DNA of 35,515 nucleotides, from contig NZ_JANFAK020000090.1 of assembly GCF_024721315.2 (NCBI RefSeq), positions 1 through 35,515 of the forward strand. The letters are read 5' to 3'. Positions 6,536 to 14,307 of this stretch are shown in pieces (positions within the stretch are counted from its first letter, which is position 1; each line of letters starts with the position of its first letter). Below the pieces are notes generated by a model that had not been told where the DNA came from, ran no database searches, and saw only the letters and a list, made by a program, of their open reading frames with translations. This stretch comes from Streptomyces sp. Isolate_45 (lineage in GTDB: Bacteria > Actinomycetota > Actinomycetes > Streptomycetales > Streptomycetaceae). Both the position numbers and the translations under genes were made by a program.

Positions 6536-8167
6536 ATGGAAGAGCATGCCGATGTTCGCGTACCGGTCCTCGTCGTGGGCGGCTCCCTCGTGGGCCTGTC
6601 CACCTCGCTGTTCCTGAGCCGCCACGGCATCAGGCACCTGCTGGTCGAGAAGCACTCCGGTACCTCCGTCCACCCCCGCGGACGAGGGATCAACGCACGC
6701 ACGATGGAACTGTTCCGGACGGCGGGCGCCGAGCCCGCCATCCGCAAGGAGGCCTCCGCGCTGGAGGCCAACCAGGGAATCCTGCAGACGCACGCGCTGA
6801 TCGGCGGAGAGCACAAGTGGCTGATCAAGGCGGTCGACCCCTCCGGGGCCCTGGCCCGCTTCAGCCCGACCGGCTGGTGCCTGTGCAGCCAGAACAACAT
6901 CGAGCCGGTCCTCGCCGCCCAGAGCCGCGCACAGGGCGCCGACGTGCGCTTCTCCACCGAACTGATGAGTTTCGACCAGGACGCCACCGGAGTGACCGCC
7001 CTGGTCAAGAACCGCGAGACCGGTGAGCACCTCACCGTCCGAGCGGACTACCTGATCGCCGCGGACGGCCCGCGCAGCCCCGTCCGGGAGGCCCTCGGCA
7101 TCCGCCAGACCGGCAACGGCGAGCTGTTCCACAACGTCAGCATCGTCTTCCGGTCCGAGAACCTCGCTGAGGCCCTCGGCGACCTGCGCTTCATCGTCTG
7201 CTACCTGATGCGCCCCGGCGCGGACGGTGCCCTGCTGCCGGTCGACAACGAGACCCAGTGGGTCTTCCACGCCCCCTGGCACCCGGAGACGGGCGAGACC
7301 CTGGAGGACTTCACGGAGGAGCGCTGCGTGGCGCAGATCCGCGAGGCCATCGGGGTGCCCGACCTGGACGTCGAGATCGGCGGGAAGGCCCCCTGGCACG
7401 CCGCCGAACGGGTCGCCGAGCAGTACCGCGTCGGCCGCGTCTTCGTGGTCGGCGACGCCGCGCACGAGATGTCCCCGACGGGCGCGTTCGGCTCCAACAC
7501 GGGCATCCAGGACGCGCACAACCTCGCCTGGAAGGTCGCGGCGGTGCTCAACGGCTCCGCCGGCCCCGACCTCCTCGACACGTACGAGGCCGAGCGCCTG
7601 CCCGTCGCCAAGGCCACCAGCGAGCGGGCCTCCGCCCGCTCGGCCGAGCACAGCCACCCCGGCTACGTGCCGCCCCCCACCATGGGCGGCGGCCCCGGCA
7701 GCGGCGTCCTGACCACCGCCATGGGCTACGCCTACCCGAAGGGCGCGGTCATCGGCGGCGACACCGCCCGGCCGATCATCCCGGAGAAGATGCGCCTCAC
7801 CGGCGACGTCGGCACCCGCGCACCGCACATGTGGCTGACCCGGGCGGGGGAGCGGATCTCCACGCTCGACCTGTACGAGACCTCGTTCGTGCTGCTCAGC
7901 TCGCCGGGCACGCCCTGGCAGGAGGCCGCCGGGAAGGTGGCGCGACAGCTGTCCGCCCGCCTGGATGCCTGGACGATCGGCTCGGCGCCCGACGCCGACC
8001 TGGTCCAGGCACCCGAGGCCGACTGGGCCGCGCTGCACGAGCTGCCGGCCGACGGGGCCGTACTCGTACGCCCGGACGGGTTCGTGGCCTGGCGTGCGGA
8101 GGGGGCCGCGGCGGACCCGCGGGCGGCGCTGTTGGAGGCGATGACGCACCTGCTCGCGCGGTCCTGA
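6536..8167 (+). CDS. whiE-ORFVIII: FAD-dependent aromatic polyketide hydroxylase (whiE ORFVIII type)
   Basis: A 543-residue class A flavoprotein monooxygenase of the PHBH/RdmE/PgaE type. The dinucleotide-binding motif is V13-V-G-G-S-L-V-G-L. The DG motif is D171-YLIAADGPRSPVRE. The GD motif for FAD ribityl binding is G306-DAAHEMSPTGAFGSN. A C-terminal thioredoxin-like domain spans roughly 420-543 (LDLYETSFVLLSSPG to VLVRPDGFVAWR), as in aromatic-polyketide hydroxylases. It is expected to hydroxylate the pigment precursor with NAD(P)H and O2 and so change its colour. The ATG at 6536 follows AGGAG with a spacing of about 11 nt. It is divergent from the PKS operon and convergent with the accE-like gene 13 bp downstream. 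Confidence 0.94.
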   Translation: MEEHADVRVPVLVVGGSLVGLSTSLFLSRHGIRHLLVEKHSGTSVHPRGRGINARTMELFRTAGAEPAIRKEASALEANQGILQTHALIGGEHKWLIKAVDPSGALARFSPTGWCLCSQNNIEPVLAAQSRAQGADVRFSTELMSFDQDATGVTALVKNRETGEHLTVRADYLIAADGPRSPVREALGIRQTGNGELFHNVSIVFRSENLAEALGDLRFIVCYLMRPGADGALLPVDNETQWVFHAPWHPETGETLEDFTEERCVAQIREAIGVPDLDVEIGGKAPWHAAERVAEQYRVGRVFVVGDAAHEMSPTGAFGSNTGIQDAHNLAWKVAAVLNGSAGPDLLDTYEAERLPVAKATSERASARSAEHSHPGYVPPPTMGGGPGSGVLTTAMGYAYPKGAVIGGDTARPIIPEKMRLTGDVGTRAPHMWLTRAGERISTLDLYETSFVLLSSPGTPWQEAAGKVARQLSARLDAWTIGSAPDADLVQAPEADWAALHELPADGAVLVRPDGFVAWRAEGAAADPRAALLEAMTHLLARS

Positions 8168-8180
8168 CCGACGGCGGGAG

Positions 8181-8390
8181 TCAGGCGCAGGCCCAGCACC
8201 CCGACCAGCAACCGTGGCCCGTCGGCCGCGGACGCGGGCGGCGGTGCCGGGCCTTCCCGGTGTCGGCGGTCGGCGCGGCGGCCCGCCCCGCGAGGCAGGC
8301 GAAGACGACCGCGATGGCGGCCAGTTCCTCGGGTTCGGCGTGTCCCCGGTGGACCCGGAGCAGGCTGGATATGGGGGCGTCGTTTCGCAT
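8181..8390 (-). CDS. accE: Acyl-CoA carboxylase epsilon subunit, orphan
   Basis: A 69-residue protein. Its N-terminal half, L-R-V-H-R-G-H-A-E-P-E-E-L-A-A-I-A-V-V-F, matches the conserved core of actinobacterial AccE/PccE subunits (R-V-x-x-G-H-A-E-P-E-E-x-A-A-I). Those small subunits bind and stimulate the beta (carboxyltransferase) subunit of acetyl-/propionyl-CoA carboxylase, which makes malonyl- or methylmalonyl-CoA. The C-terminal half (RHRRPRPRPTGHGCWSGCWACA) is basic, then Trp/Cys-rich, unlike the usual W-R-R-L-E-R ending. The ATG at 8390 is preferred over a GTG at 8396 because GAGAGG lies 8 nt before it. No carboxylase alpha or beta gene is nearby. Position beside the pigment PKS suggests malonyl-CoA supply; this is inference. 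Confidence 0.75.
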   Translation of the reverse strand: MRNDAPISSLLRVHRGHAEPEELAAIAVVFACLAGRAAAPTADTGKARHRRPRPRPTGHGCWSGCWACA

Positions 8391-8458
8391 CGACACGGCC
8401 TCTCAGCAGGAGAGTTCACCTCGCCGGGCCCTCGGGACCCCGACGCTCACGACGCTAC

Positions 8459-8492
8459 GAGCCCCCCGTCGGCCTGTCGTGCCGGGGGGCTC
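8459..8492 (-). terminator. Hairpin terminator after the copper-oxidase gene
   Basis: A perfect 10-bp stem, GAGCCCCCCG (8459-8468) with CGGGGGGCTC (8483-8492), has a 14-nt loop. It lies 80 nt downstream of the stop at 8573 on the minus strand and upstream of accE, so it probably separates the two transcripts. Confidence 0.65.
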
Positions 8493-8572
8493 CGTCCACA
8501 CCCATCCGTGCGACGCGCCCGGGGGCCGGATTCGGTGCCGGGCAACCGCCACGGGGGTGAACACGAGGTTCC

Positions 8573-10495
8573 CTAGCGCACGCCGAGTTTCACCCACTTG
8601 GCGGTGCTGGGGACGCCCCGCGCGTCGAGCAGGAACAGCATGTAGTAACCGGGCGGCGCGTCCGCCGCGGACGGCGGGGTCCGCAGTCCGACGGTCTCGC
8701 CCCGCACCCCGGTGACGCGCAGTTCGAGGTGGCGCTGGCTGGTGTTCACGGCGTGCGTCACCGTCGTCGGGGCCAACAGCACCGCCCGCCGGACCGCCGA
8801 GGCGCTCGCGCTGCGGACCTCGAAGGCCGTGTCGTGGGCCAGCTCGCCCCCGGGAACCCGGTCGAGCGAGGGCCGGGGGCCCCGGTGCAGGTAGGCGGGC
8901 TCGTAGAGTTCGACGCTGCCGTCCATGGCGTCCCCGATGTCGGGGTCGTTGGCGATCTGCTGGAGCTCGTCCCCCGTCACCATGATCCGGCCGTCGGGCA
9001 TGACCAGGGCGTTGGAGTGGTAGCCGCGGGGGAGCCGCTGGGCCGGGCCGAGCCGCCAGTGGCCCCGCGCGTCGCGCAGTTCCGTCTGCCGGTACTTGAG
9101 GTCGGCCTTCGGGTTGAACGGCCCGTTGCCGTAGTCCCGCGTGCTCAGGGCGCCGTTGACCGTGAGCAGCGTGGCGTCCGGGAGGATCAGCGTGTCGTCC
9201 TGGGTGCGGCCGAACGCCCTCGGTTCCTCGGTGGTCCACCGGCCTCCCGCGAGCCGGTAGGTGTGGGGGTCGTGCGGGTCGCCGCCGAGGACGAGCACGG
9301 AGTCCGGACCGCGGAACCCGGCGGGGAGTGGCACGGCGGACCCGTAGCCGCGGAAGTCCGCCGGACGCCGGGGCAGGTCGCGGCGGGTCTCCGCGACGGG
9401 ATCGAACAGCCACTGCTGGTCGGCGTCCCGGCCCAGGCCGTAGACCATGCCGTCCCGCAGCGAGAACAGGTGCGGGTAGTCGTTGCGGAAGGGCGCGTCG
9501 GCGCCGAAGCGCTCGGCGGCGACGTCCAGCGGGATGTCGTACGGCCGCCAGGGCACCGGCAGGCGTTTCGCAGGGAAGCGCTCCACGACGGGCGTGGGGG
9601 TGCCCGTGCCCCGCTCTGACTGGCCCGACATGATGATCTGGCGGCCGTCCGCCCCCGTCACCACCGAGGGGTACCAGCGGCCCGCGGCCATGTCGCGGTT
9701 GCGGTACCAGGTCTCCGTCCACGGGTCGAAGACGAAGGACAGCTTCGCGCCGCTGCCCCCCTTGCCGCCCGTGTTGCCGCCGAACACCGCGAGCATGCCG
9801 TTCGGCAGGAAGGCGTGCCCGGCGCAGAAGAACGGCGCGGGGCGCGGCACGTGCGTGCCGTCGGGCATCAGGACGGTCGGCGGTCGGACCTCCTTGAACG
9901 CCCTCGGGCCGGTTCCCCGGGCCGGGTCCCACAGGAAGGCGCGGCCGGCGTTCGTCGGACCGATGCGGTCGGTGGGGCCGGTCTCCTTGGTGGGGTCGGT
10001 CTCGACGCGTTCGAAGGAGAACAGCAGCACCTTGCCGGTCGGCAACTGGGCGAGGTGGACGCCGAAGTCGGGGGAGGGGAAGAAGTCCGTGAACCGGCCG
10101 GACTCCGACGCCTCGAAGGCGGCGTTGGCGCGCCCCTGCGACGCCCGCAGGGACTCCAGGCTCGCGGTGCGGGTGGCCTGCGGGTACCCCACGGCGCCCT
10201 CGGCCGCCGCGCGCCGACCGGCGTGGGCGCGGGCGTGTTCCTCGCCGAGCAGGGCGACCTCGTCGGCGGCGGGCTCGGCCGCGGCGGCGGCGCGGGCGAG
10301 GGGGTGGCCGGGGACGCCGCCGTGCGGGCGGTCGTGCGGGTGGCCGGGGAAACGGTCGCCCGCGTGGTCGTGGGCCGGGGGGAGCCGGGGTCCGTCGGGG
10401 TCCGCCGAGGCCGGTACGGCGAGCGTCGTCGCGACCGCCAGAGCGGAGAGGAACACGCCTGCGGATCGCGCGGCGGACCGGTGTGCTCGGGACAT
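8573..10495 (-). CDS. Secreted galactose-oxidase-like radical copper oxidase (kelch propeller plus DUF1929)
   Basis: A 640-residue secreted protein. It has a signal peptide with Arg-His N-region, hydrophobic core GVFLSALAVATTLAVPAS and cleavage near residue 31. A His-rich stretch (H42, H44, H52, H54, H58, H64) precedes a helical region, then a seven-bladed kelch-like propeller of about residues 135-540, then the C-terminal early-set domain. All radical-copper ligands can be placed: C224 (FFCAGHAF) and Y275 (GRWYPSVV) as the thioether pair, Y492-H493 (RGYHSNAL), and H581 (TTVTHAVN). Fungal galactose oxidase uses C228, Y272, Y495, H496 and H581. It should oxidise a primary alcohol to an aldehyde with H2O2 release outside the cell. 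In S. lividans the related GlxA works with cellulose synthase-like CslA, which is absent here. Shine-Dalgarno GAGGAG precedes the ATG. Confidence 0.88.
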   Translation of the reverse strand: MSRAHRSAARSAGVFLSALAVATTLAVPASADPDGPRLPPAHDHAGDRFPGHPHDRPHGGVPGHPLARAAAAAEPAADEVALLGEEHARAHAGRRAAAEGAVGYPQATRTASLESLRASQGRANAAFEASESGRFTDFFPSPDFGVHLAQLPTGKVLLFSFERVETDPTKETGPTDRIGPTNAGRAFLWDPARGTGPRAFKEVRPPTVLMPDGTHVPRPAPFFCAGHAFLPNGMLAVFGGNTGGKGGSGAKLSFVFDPWTETWYRNRDMAAGRWYPSVVTGADGRQIIMSGQSERGTGTPTPVVERFPAKRLPVPWRPYDIPLDVAAERFGADAPFRNDYPHLFSLRDGMVYGLGRDADQQWLFDPVAETRRDLPRRPADFRGYGSAVPLPAGFRGPDSVLVLGGDPHDPHTYRLAGGRWTTEEPRAFGRTQDDTLILPDATLLTVNGALSTRDYGNGPFNPKADLKYRQTELRDARGHWRLGPAQRLPRGYHSNALVMPDGRIMVTGDELQQIANDPDIGDAMDGSVELYEPAYLHRGPRPSLDRVPGGELAHDTAFEVRSASASAVRRAVLLAPTTVTHAVNTSQRHLELRVTGVRGETVGLRTPPSAADAPPGYYMLFLLDARGVPSTAKWVKLGVR

Positions 10496-10645
10496 GCCTC
10501 TCCTCGGTACGACGGCCGGGACGGGACGCCCATGCTAGAAGAACCAGGACAAACCGTCCTCGTCCGACGCGAGGTCACTTCCCGGGGGCCGCCGGGTCGG
10601 GGGGTGGCCGGCTGCCGCCGGGATCCGGCCCTCCCGCCCGCCGGC

Positions 10646-11764
10646 CTACGCCTCCCGGCCCTCCGCCGCACCCCGGATCGCGTTGACCAGGCCGGTGACG
10701 AGGCGGGCCCGCTCGGGCATGGCGTCGACGACGAGGTACTCATGGTCGGCGTGGGCGCCGCCCCCGACCGCGCCGAGGCCGTCGAGCGTCGGCACTCCGA
10801 GTGCGGCCGTGAAGTTGCCGTCGCTTCCGCCGCCGACGGCCATGCCTTCGATGCCGGGCTGCAACCGCCCTGCCAACGCGAAGAGTTCGGCCGAAGCTGA
10901 CTCGGGCATCGGGGGTCGGCCGATTCCGCCCTCGACGGCGATGGACGCCCCGTCGAGGTGGGGGGTCAGTGCCGCGAAGGCCGATTCGATCCGTTCCTTC
11001 TCGTCCCGCGTCTCGACCCGGACGTCGACGATGACGGTCGCCTCCGCGGGTACGACGTTGTCCAGGGTTCCGGCGGCGGCGACGGTCGGGGTGACGGTCG
11101 TGCCCATCCCGGGCCGACCGAGCGTCGCGATCTCCAGTACCTGGTGCGCCGCTTCGACGAGGGCGTTGACGCCGGCCGCGGGTTCCAGTCCGGCGTGCGA
11201 GGCGCGGCCCCTGATGGTGACCCGGAAGGTGCCGCAGCCCTTGCGCGCCGTCTTGAGGCCGCCGCCCTCGGCGGCGCCCTCGAACACGAGCACGGCGCCG
11301 CAGGCCAGGGCCCGCTCCTCGATGAGCGCGCGGGAGGAGTGCGAGCCGACTTCCTCGTCGGCGGTCACGAGCACCTCGACGCCCGAGAGGTCCTCCAACG
11401 CCGCCAGCCCGTGCACGGCTTGGACGAGGCCGCCCAGCATGTCGAAGACCCCGGGGCCGGTGGCGTGCCCGTCGGTGACGGTGAACGGGCGGCGCGCGAG
11501 GGTGCCGAGCGGGAACACCGTGTCGTGGTGGCCGAGGACCAGTACGCGGGGGGTGCCGCCGCCCGACCAGTGGACGTGCGGTCCGGCGTCGCTCTCGACG
11601 AGGACGGCGTGCCCCCCGAGTCGCCGGTCGAGGAGGGAGGCCACCGCTTTGGCCGACGCCGCCAGCGCGTCGGTGTCGCGGGAGGGGGACTCGGTTTCGA
11701 CGAGTGCCCGGAGGTCCTCGATCATCGCGTCAACGTTCACATCGACGGTCTTCTGCGTCGTCAT
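10646..11764 (-). CDS. M20-family zinc metallopeptidase (CPG2/ArgE type)
   Basis: A 372-residue cytosolic protein. Metal and catalytic residues are visible: H79-x-D81 (LGHHDTVFP), D108 (GPGVFDMLGG), catalytic E137-E138 (TADEEVGS), E162 (VLVFEGA) and a C-terminal ligand in A337-H338-A-D-H341-E. The dimerisation (lid) domain is about residues 175-285 (RVTIRGRASHAGLEP). This is the glutamate-carboxypeptidase/aminoacylase branch, which removes amino acids from N-acylated or folate-like substrates; the true substrate is not readable. The ATG at 11764 is chosen; an in-frame extension to 11815 is Pro/Arg-rich and crosses a terminator-like hairpin. There is no strong Shine-Dalgarno. It is divergent from the HelD-like gene. 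An apparent promoter (11928-11957) lies about 165 nt upstream, with a terminator in the leader. Confidence 0.88.
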   Translation of the reverse strand: MTTQKTVDVNVDAMIEDLRALVETESPSRDTDALAASAKAVASLLDRRLGGHAVLVESDAGPHVHWSGGGTPRVLVLGHHDTVFPLGTLARRPFTVTDGHATGPGVFDMLGGLVQAVHGLAALEDLSGVEVLVTADEEVGSHSSRALIEERALACGAVLVFEGAAEGGGLKTARKGCGTFRVTIRGRASHAGLEPAAGVNALVEAAHQVLEIATLGRPGMGTTVTPTVAAAGTLDNVVPAEATVIVDVRVETRDEKERIESAFAALTPHLDGASIAVEGGIGRPPMPESASAELFALAGRLQPGIEGMAVGGGSDGNFTAALGVPTLDGLGAVGGGAHADHEYLVVDAMPERARLVTGLVNAIRGAAEGREA

Positions 11765-11813
11765 CCCGCAAGGGTACTGGCCGGCCCGCGCGGGGCCCGT
11801 GGGTCCGCGGCGC

Positions 11814-11847
11814 AAAAAAATAACCCCGGACGAATTGACGTCCGGGG
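11814..11847 (-). terminator. Canonical intrinsic terminator in the leader of the peptidase gene (possible attenuator)
   Basis: On the minus strand, a perfect 9-bp GC stem (CCCCGGACG 11824-11832 with CGTCCGGGG 11839-11847) and 6-nt loop is followed immediately by TTATTTTTTT (11823-11814). A full U-tract is unusual for this genome and makes the direction clear. It lies about 50 nt before the peptidase ATG (11764), downstream of a minus-strand promoter at 11928-11957. It could end a short leftward RNA of about 105 nt, attenuate the peptidase gene, or block antisense transcription from the HelD-like locus. The right arm also overlaps the plus-strand -35 TTGACG. Confidence 0.75.
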
Positions 11848-11865
11848 TGTTCGCCTGCGTATATT
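11835..11865 (+). promoter_or_regulatory. Probable promoter of the HelD/HelR-like gene
   Basis: TTGACG (11835-11840) and TATATT (11860-11865) are separated by 19 bp, giving a start near 11872 and a leader of about 80 nt. The spacing is long for a housekeeping promoter. The -35 sits inside the 24-bp palindrome at 11824-11847, so the palindrome could also serve as an operator. Confidence 0.45.
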
Positions 11866-11927
11866 CATTGTTTCACGTATTGCGCGCAGAGATTTACGGC
11901 GAAGACGTGAAGAAGCTTTGCAGTGGC

Positions 11928-11957
11928 ATCGTATCGCGTCGGGAGTGGAATTGTCAA
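11928..11957 (-). promoter_or_regulatory. Strong sigma-70-type promoter, leftward, facing the HelD-like promoter
   Basis: On the minus strand, a perfect TTGACA (11957-11952) is followed after 18 nt by TACGAT (11933-11928), which predicts a start near 11921. The -35 overlaps the start codon of the HelD-like gene. The transcript would run leftward across the opposing promoter into the terminator at 11847-11814, and, if read through, into the peptidase gene. Confidence 0.6.
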
Positions 11958-14230
11958 ACGTGGAACATGAAAATGAGCAGCAATTCATCACCCGGCTGTA
12001 CGCGCGTCTCGAAGACCTCCGGGACCAGGCCGAACGTACCGTTCGGGCGGCCCTGAAGGAGGGTGGCAACGGGTTTCAGGCCCGTATGGAACGCGATGTA
12101 GTCGTCGCCGAACAATCCGGGCTGCTTTCCGCGCTGAACTCGGCCGAACACGGTCTCTGTTTCGGTCGCCTGGAGTTCACCGACGGCCGCGACCACCACA
12201 TCGGCCGTATCGGAATCAGGCAGGACGACGCCGAACGCACGCCACTGGTAATCGACTGGCGGGCCGAAAGAGCACGCCCGTTCTACCTGGCGACGGGGCA
12301 CGTTCCCATGGGTCTGCGCCGCCGCCGTCACATCACCACCCGGGGGCGCACGGTCACCGCCCTGCACGACGAGATCCTCGACCTCTCCGACACCGAGCGC
12401 ACAGGCTTCGAGGGGTCGGACGCGGACGCCGTCCTGCTCGCGGCCCTCGACGCCGCCCGGACCGGCCGCATGCACGACATCGTGCGGACCATCCAGGCCG
12501 AGCAGGACCGCGTCATCCGCTCGCCCCACCAGGGGGCCCTGGTGGTGGAGGGCGGCCCCGGTACCGGGAAGACCGCCGTCGCCCTGCACCGCGCCGCCTT
12601 CCTCCTCTACGCGTACCGGGAACTCCTCGCCAAGCGCGGCGTGCTGATCGTCGGACCGAACCCCGCCTTCCTCGGCTACATCGGGGAGGTGCTGCCCTCC
12701 CTCGGTGAGACGGGCGTGCTCCTCGCCTCGCCCGGCGACCTCTTCCCCGGAGTCCGCGCCACCGGAACCGACCGCCCCGGCGCCGCCGCCGTGAAGGGCC
12801 GCGCGGCCATGGCGGAGGTCCTCGCACGGGTCGTCGAGGACCACCAGACCCTGCCCGAGGGCATCCCCGCGGGCAGCGGCGAGGACAACGACGTGGTCCC
12901 CGAACCGGCACTGGAGATCGACCACGACGACTACGGCACCCTGCTGCTGGACCGCACCATGGCGCACGAGGCCCGCGACCGGGCCCGCGGCACCGGCCTG
13001 CCGCACAACCTCGCCCGCCCCTACTTCGCCTTCGCCGTCATCGACGCCCTCACCGCGCAGCTCACCGACCGGCTCGGCGCCGACCCGTACGGCGGCCCCA
13101 ACCTCCTCGGCCCGGACGACATCGCGCAACTCGGCAAGGAGATCGCCACGAGTTCCGAGGTGCACGCGGCCATCAACAGCCTCTGGCCCCCGCTCACCCC
13201 CCTGGGCCTGGTGGCCGGGTTCCTCGCCGACCCCACCCACCTCCCGCCGGACGAGGCCGACCTGATCCGCCGCTCCGGGGGCGACTGGACCCCCGCCGAC
13301 GTCCCGCTCCTCGACGAGGCCGCCGAACTCCTGGGGTTCGACGACACCGCCGGGCGGGCCGCCGAGGAACGAGACCGGCTGGAACGCATCGCCTACGCCC
13401 AGGGCGTCCTCGACCTCTCGCAGGGATCGGACTCCTTCGAGTTCGAGGACGCCGAGAACGAGTACCTCGCCGCCCACGACATCATCGACGCCGAGCGCAT
13501 GGCGGAACGTCAGGAGGAGGCCGACCACCGCACCACGGCCGAGCGCGCCGCCGCCGACCGGACGTGGGCCTTCGGCCACGTCATCGTCGACGAGGCGCAG
13601 GAACTGTCCGAGATGGCGTGGCGCCTGCTCATGCGCCGCTGCCCCACCCGGTCCATGACCCTCGTCGGCGACCCCGCCCAGACCGGCGACGAGGCGGGCT
13701 GCGGCTCCTGGCGGAAGATCCTGGAGCCGTACGTCGGCAACCGCTGGGAGCGCGTCCGCCTCGGGGTCAACTACCGTACGCCCGCCGAGATCATGGAGGT
13801 CGCCGCCGCCGTGCTCCGCGCCCACCTGCCCGGCTTCGAGCCCCCTCGTTCGGTGCGGTCCACGGGAACGCCGCCCCGGGTCCGGGCGGCGGACGACCTC
13901 GCCGCCGGCGTCGCCGAGGCCCTGAGCGCGGCCACCCCGGCCGAGGGGCGGCTCGCGGTGATCGCTCCGCGCCCCCTGCACGAAGCGCTGGCCGCGGCGC
14001 TGCCCGGCGTACGGGCGGGGGAGGAGCCGGACCTGACCCGTCCGGTGGTGCTGCTCGACCCGCGCCAGGCCAAGGGGTTGGAGTTCGACACCGTCATCGT
14101 GGCCGAACCCGCCGACTTCCCGCCGAGCGACCTGTACGTCGCCCTCACCCGGGCCACCCAGCACCTCGACGTGGTCCACACCGGTCGCCTCCCGCGCGGG
14201 CTGCCCGACCCGGAGGGGACGGTGCGGTAG
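11951..14230 (+). CDS. HelD/HelR-like UvrD-family ATPase acting on RNA polymerase
   Basis: About 759 residues. The N-terminal coiled-coil arm (EHENEQQFITRLYARLEDLRDQ) and the following region (HHIGRIGIRQDDAERTPLVIDWRAERARPFYLATG) are diagnostic of HelD/HelR. Walker A is GGPGTGKT at 201-208, followed by AVALHRAAFLLY. Walker B is VIVDEAQ (D547-Q550), followed by E-L-S-E-M-A-W. C-terminal motifs include V-R-L-G-V-N-Y-R-T, Q-A-K-G-L-E-F-D and Y-V-A-L-T-R-A. HelD-type proteins clear stalled RNA polymerase; HelR of Streptomyces displaces rifamycin from it. I cannot tell which subtype this is. TTG 11951 (GGGAG 5 nt upstream) is favoured; GTG 11945 and GTG 11960 are in-frame alternatives. A hairpin terminator follows at 14244. 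Confidence 0.88.
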   Translation: MSNVEHENEQQFITRLYARLEDLRDQAERTVRAALKEGGNGFQARMERDVVVAEQSGLLSALNSAEHGLCFGRLEFTDGRDHHIGRIGIRQDDAERTPLVIDWRAERARPFYLATGHVPMGLRRRRHITTRGRTVTALHDEILDLSDTERTGFEGSDADAVLLAALDAARTGRMHDIVRTIQAEQDRVIRSPHQGALVVEGGPGTGKTAVALHRAAFLLYAYRELLAKRGVLIVGPNPAFLGYIGEVLPSLGETGVLLASPGDLFPGVRATGTDRPGAAAVKGRAAMAEVLARVVEDHQTLPEGIPAGSGEDNDVVPEPALEIDHDDYGTLLLDRTMAHEARDRARGTGLPHNLARPYFAFAVIDALTAQLTDRLGADPYGGPNLLGPDDIAQLGKEIATSSEVHAAINSLWPPLTPLGLVAGFLADPTHLPPDEADLIRRSGGDWTPADVPLLDEAAELLGFDDTAGRAAEERDRLERIAYAQGVLDLSQGSDSFEFEDAENEYLAAHDIIDAERMAERQEEADHRTTAERAAADRTWAFGHVIVDEAQELSEMAWRLLMRRCPTRSMTLVGDPAQTGDEAGCGSWRKILEPYVGNRWERVRLGVNYRTPAEIMEVAAAVLRAHLPGFEPPRSVRSTGTPPRVRAADDLAAGVAEALSAATPAEGRLAVIAPRPLHEALAAALPGVRAGEEPDLTRPVVLLDPRQAKGLEFDTVIVAEPADFPPSDLYVALTRATQHLDVVHTGRLPRGLPDPEGTVR

Positions 14231-14243
14231 CCGATCGGCCACC

Positions 14244-14268
14244 GCCACTCGGGGGAGTGGCCGGTTTT
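14244..14268 (+). terminator. Intrinsic-type terminator after the HelD-like gene
   Basis: GCCACTC (14244-14250) pairs with GAGTGGC (14255-14261) across a GGGG loop, followed by CGGTTTT. An alternative longer-range pairing, CGGCCAC with GTGGCCG, also exists. The hairpin starts 13 nt after the TAG stop. Confidence 0.65.
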
Positions 14269-14307
14269 CAGCACCTTCGGGGGGCGGGCCTCTCGTAGTG
14301 TGGGGCG

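Noticed and set aside
10496..10645. Small hairpin GGCCGG (10606-10611) / CCGGCC (10625-10630) and AGGAC/GTCCT dyad near 10546-10560
   Set aside because: Short stems expected by chance at this GC; insufficient to call a terminator or operator.
11824..11847. Rifamycin-associated element upstream of the HelD-like gene
   Set aside because: The palindrome differs from the RAE motif as I know it and has a U-tract on one side, which fits a terminator better.
11954..14248. Long open frames opposite the HelD-like gene and opposite many other genes (for example 764 codons here, 803 codons opposite the GH31 gene)
   Set aside because: They are Gly/Arg/Val-rich translations of the complementary strand, produced by the high GC at third codon positions; they show no motif or ribosome-binding site and fully overlap a gene with clear family motifs.
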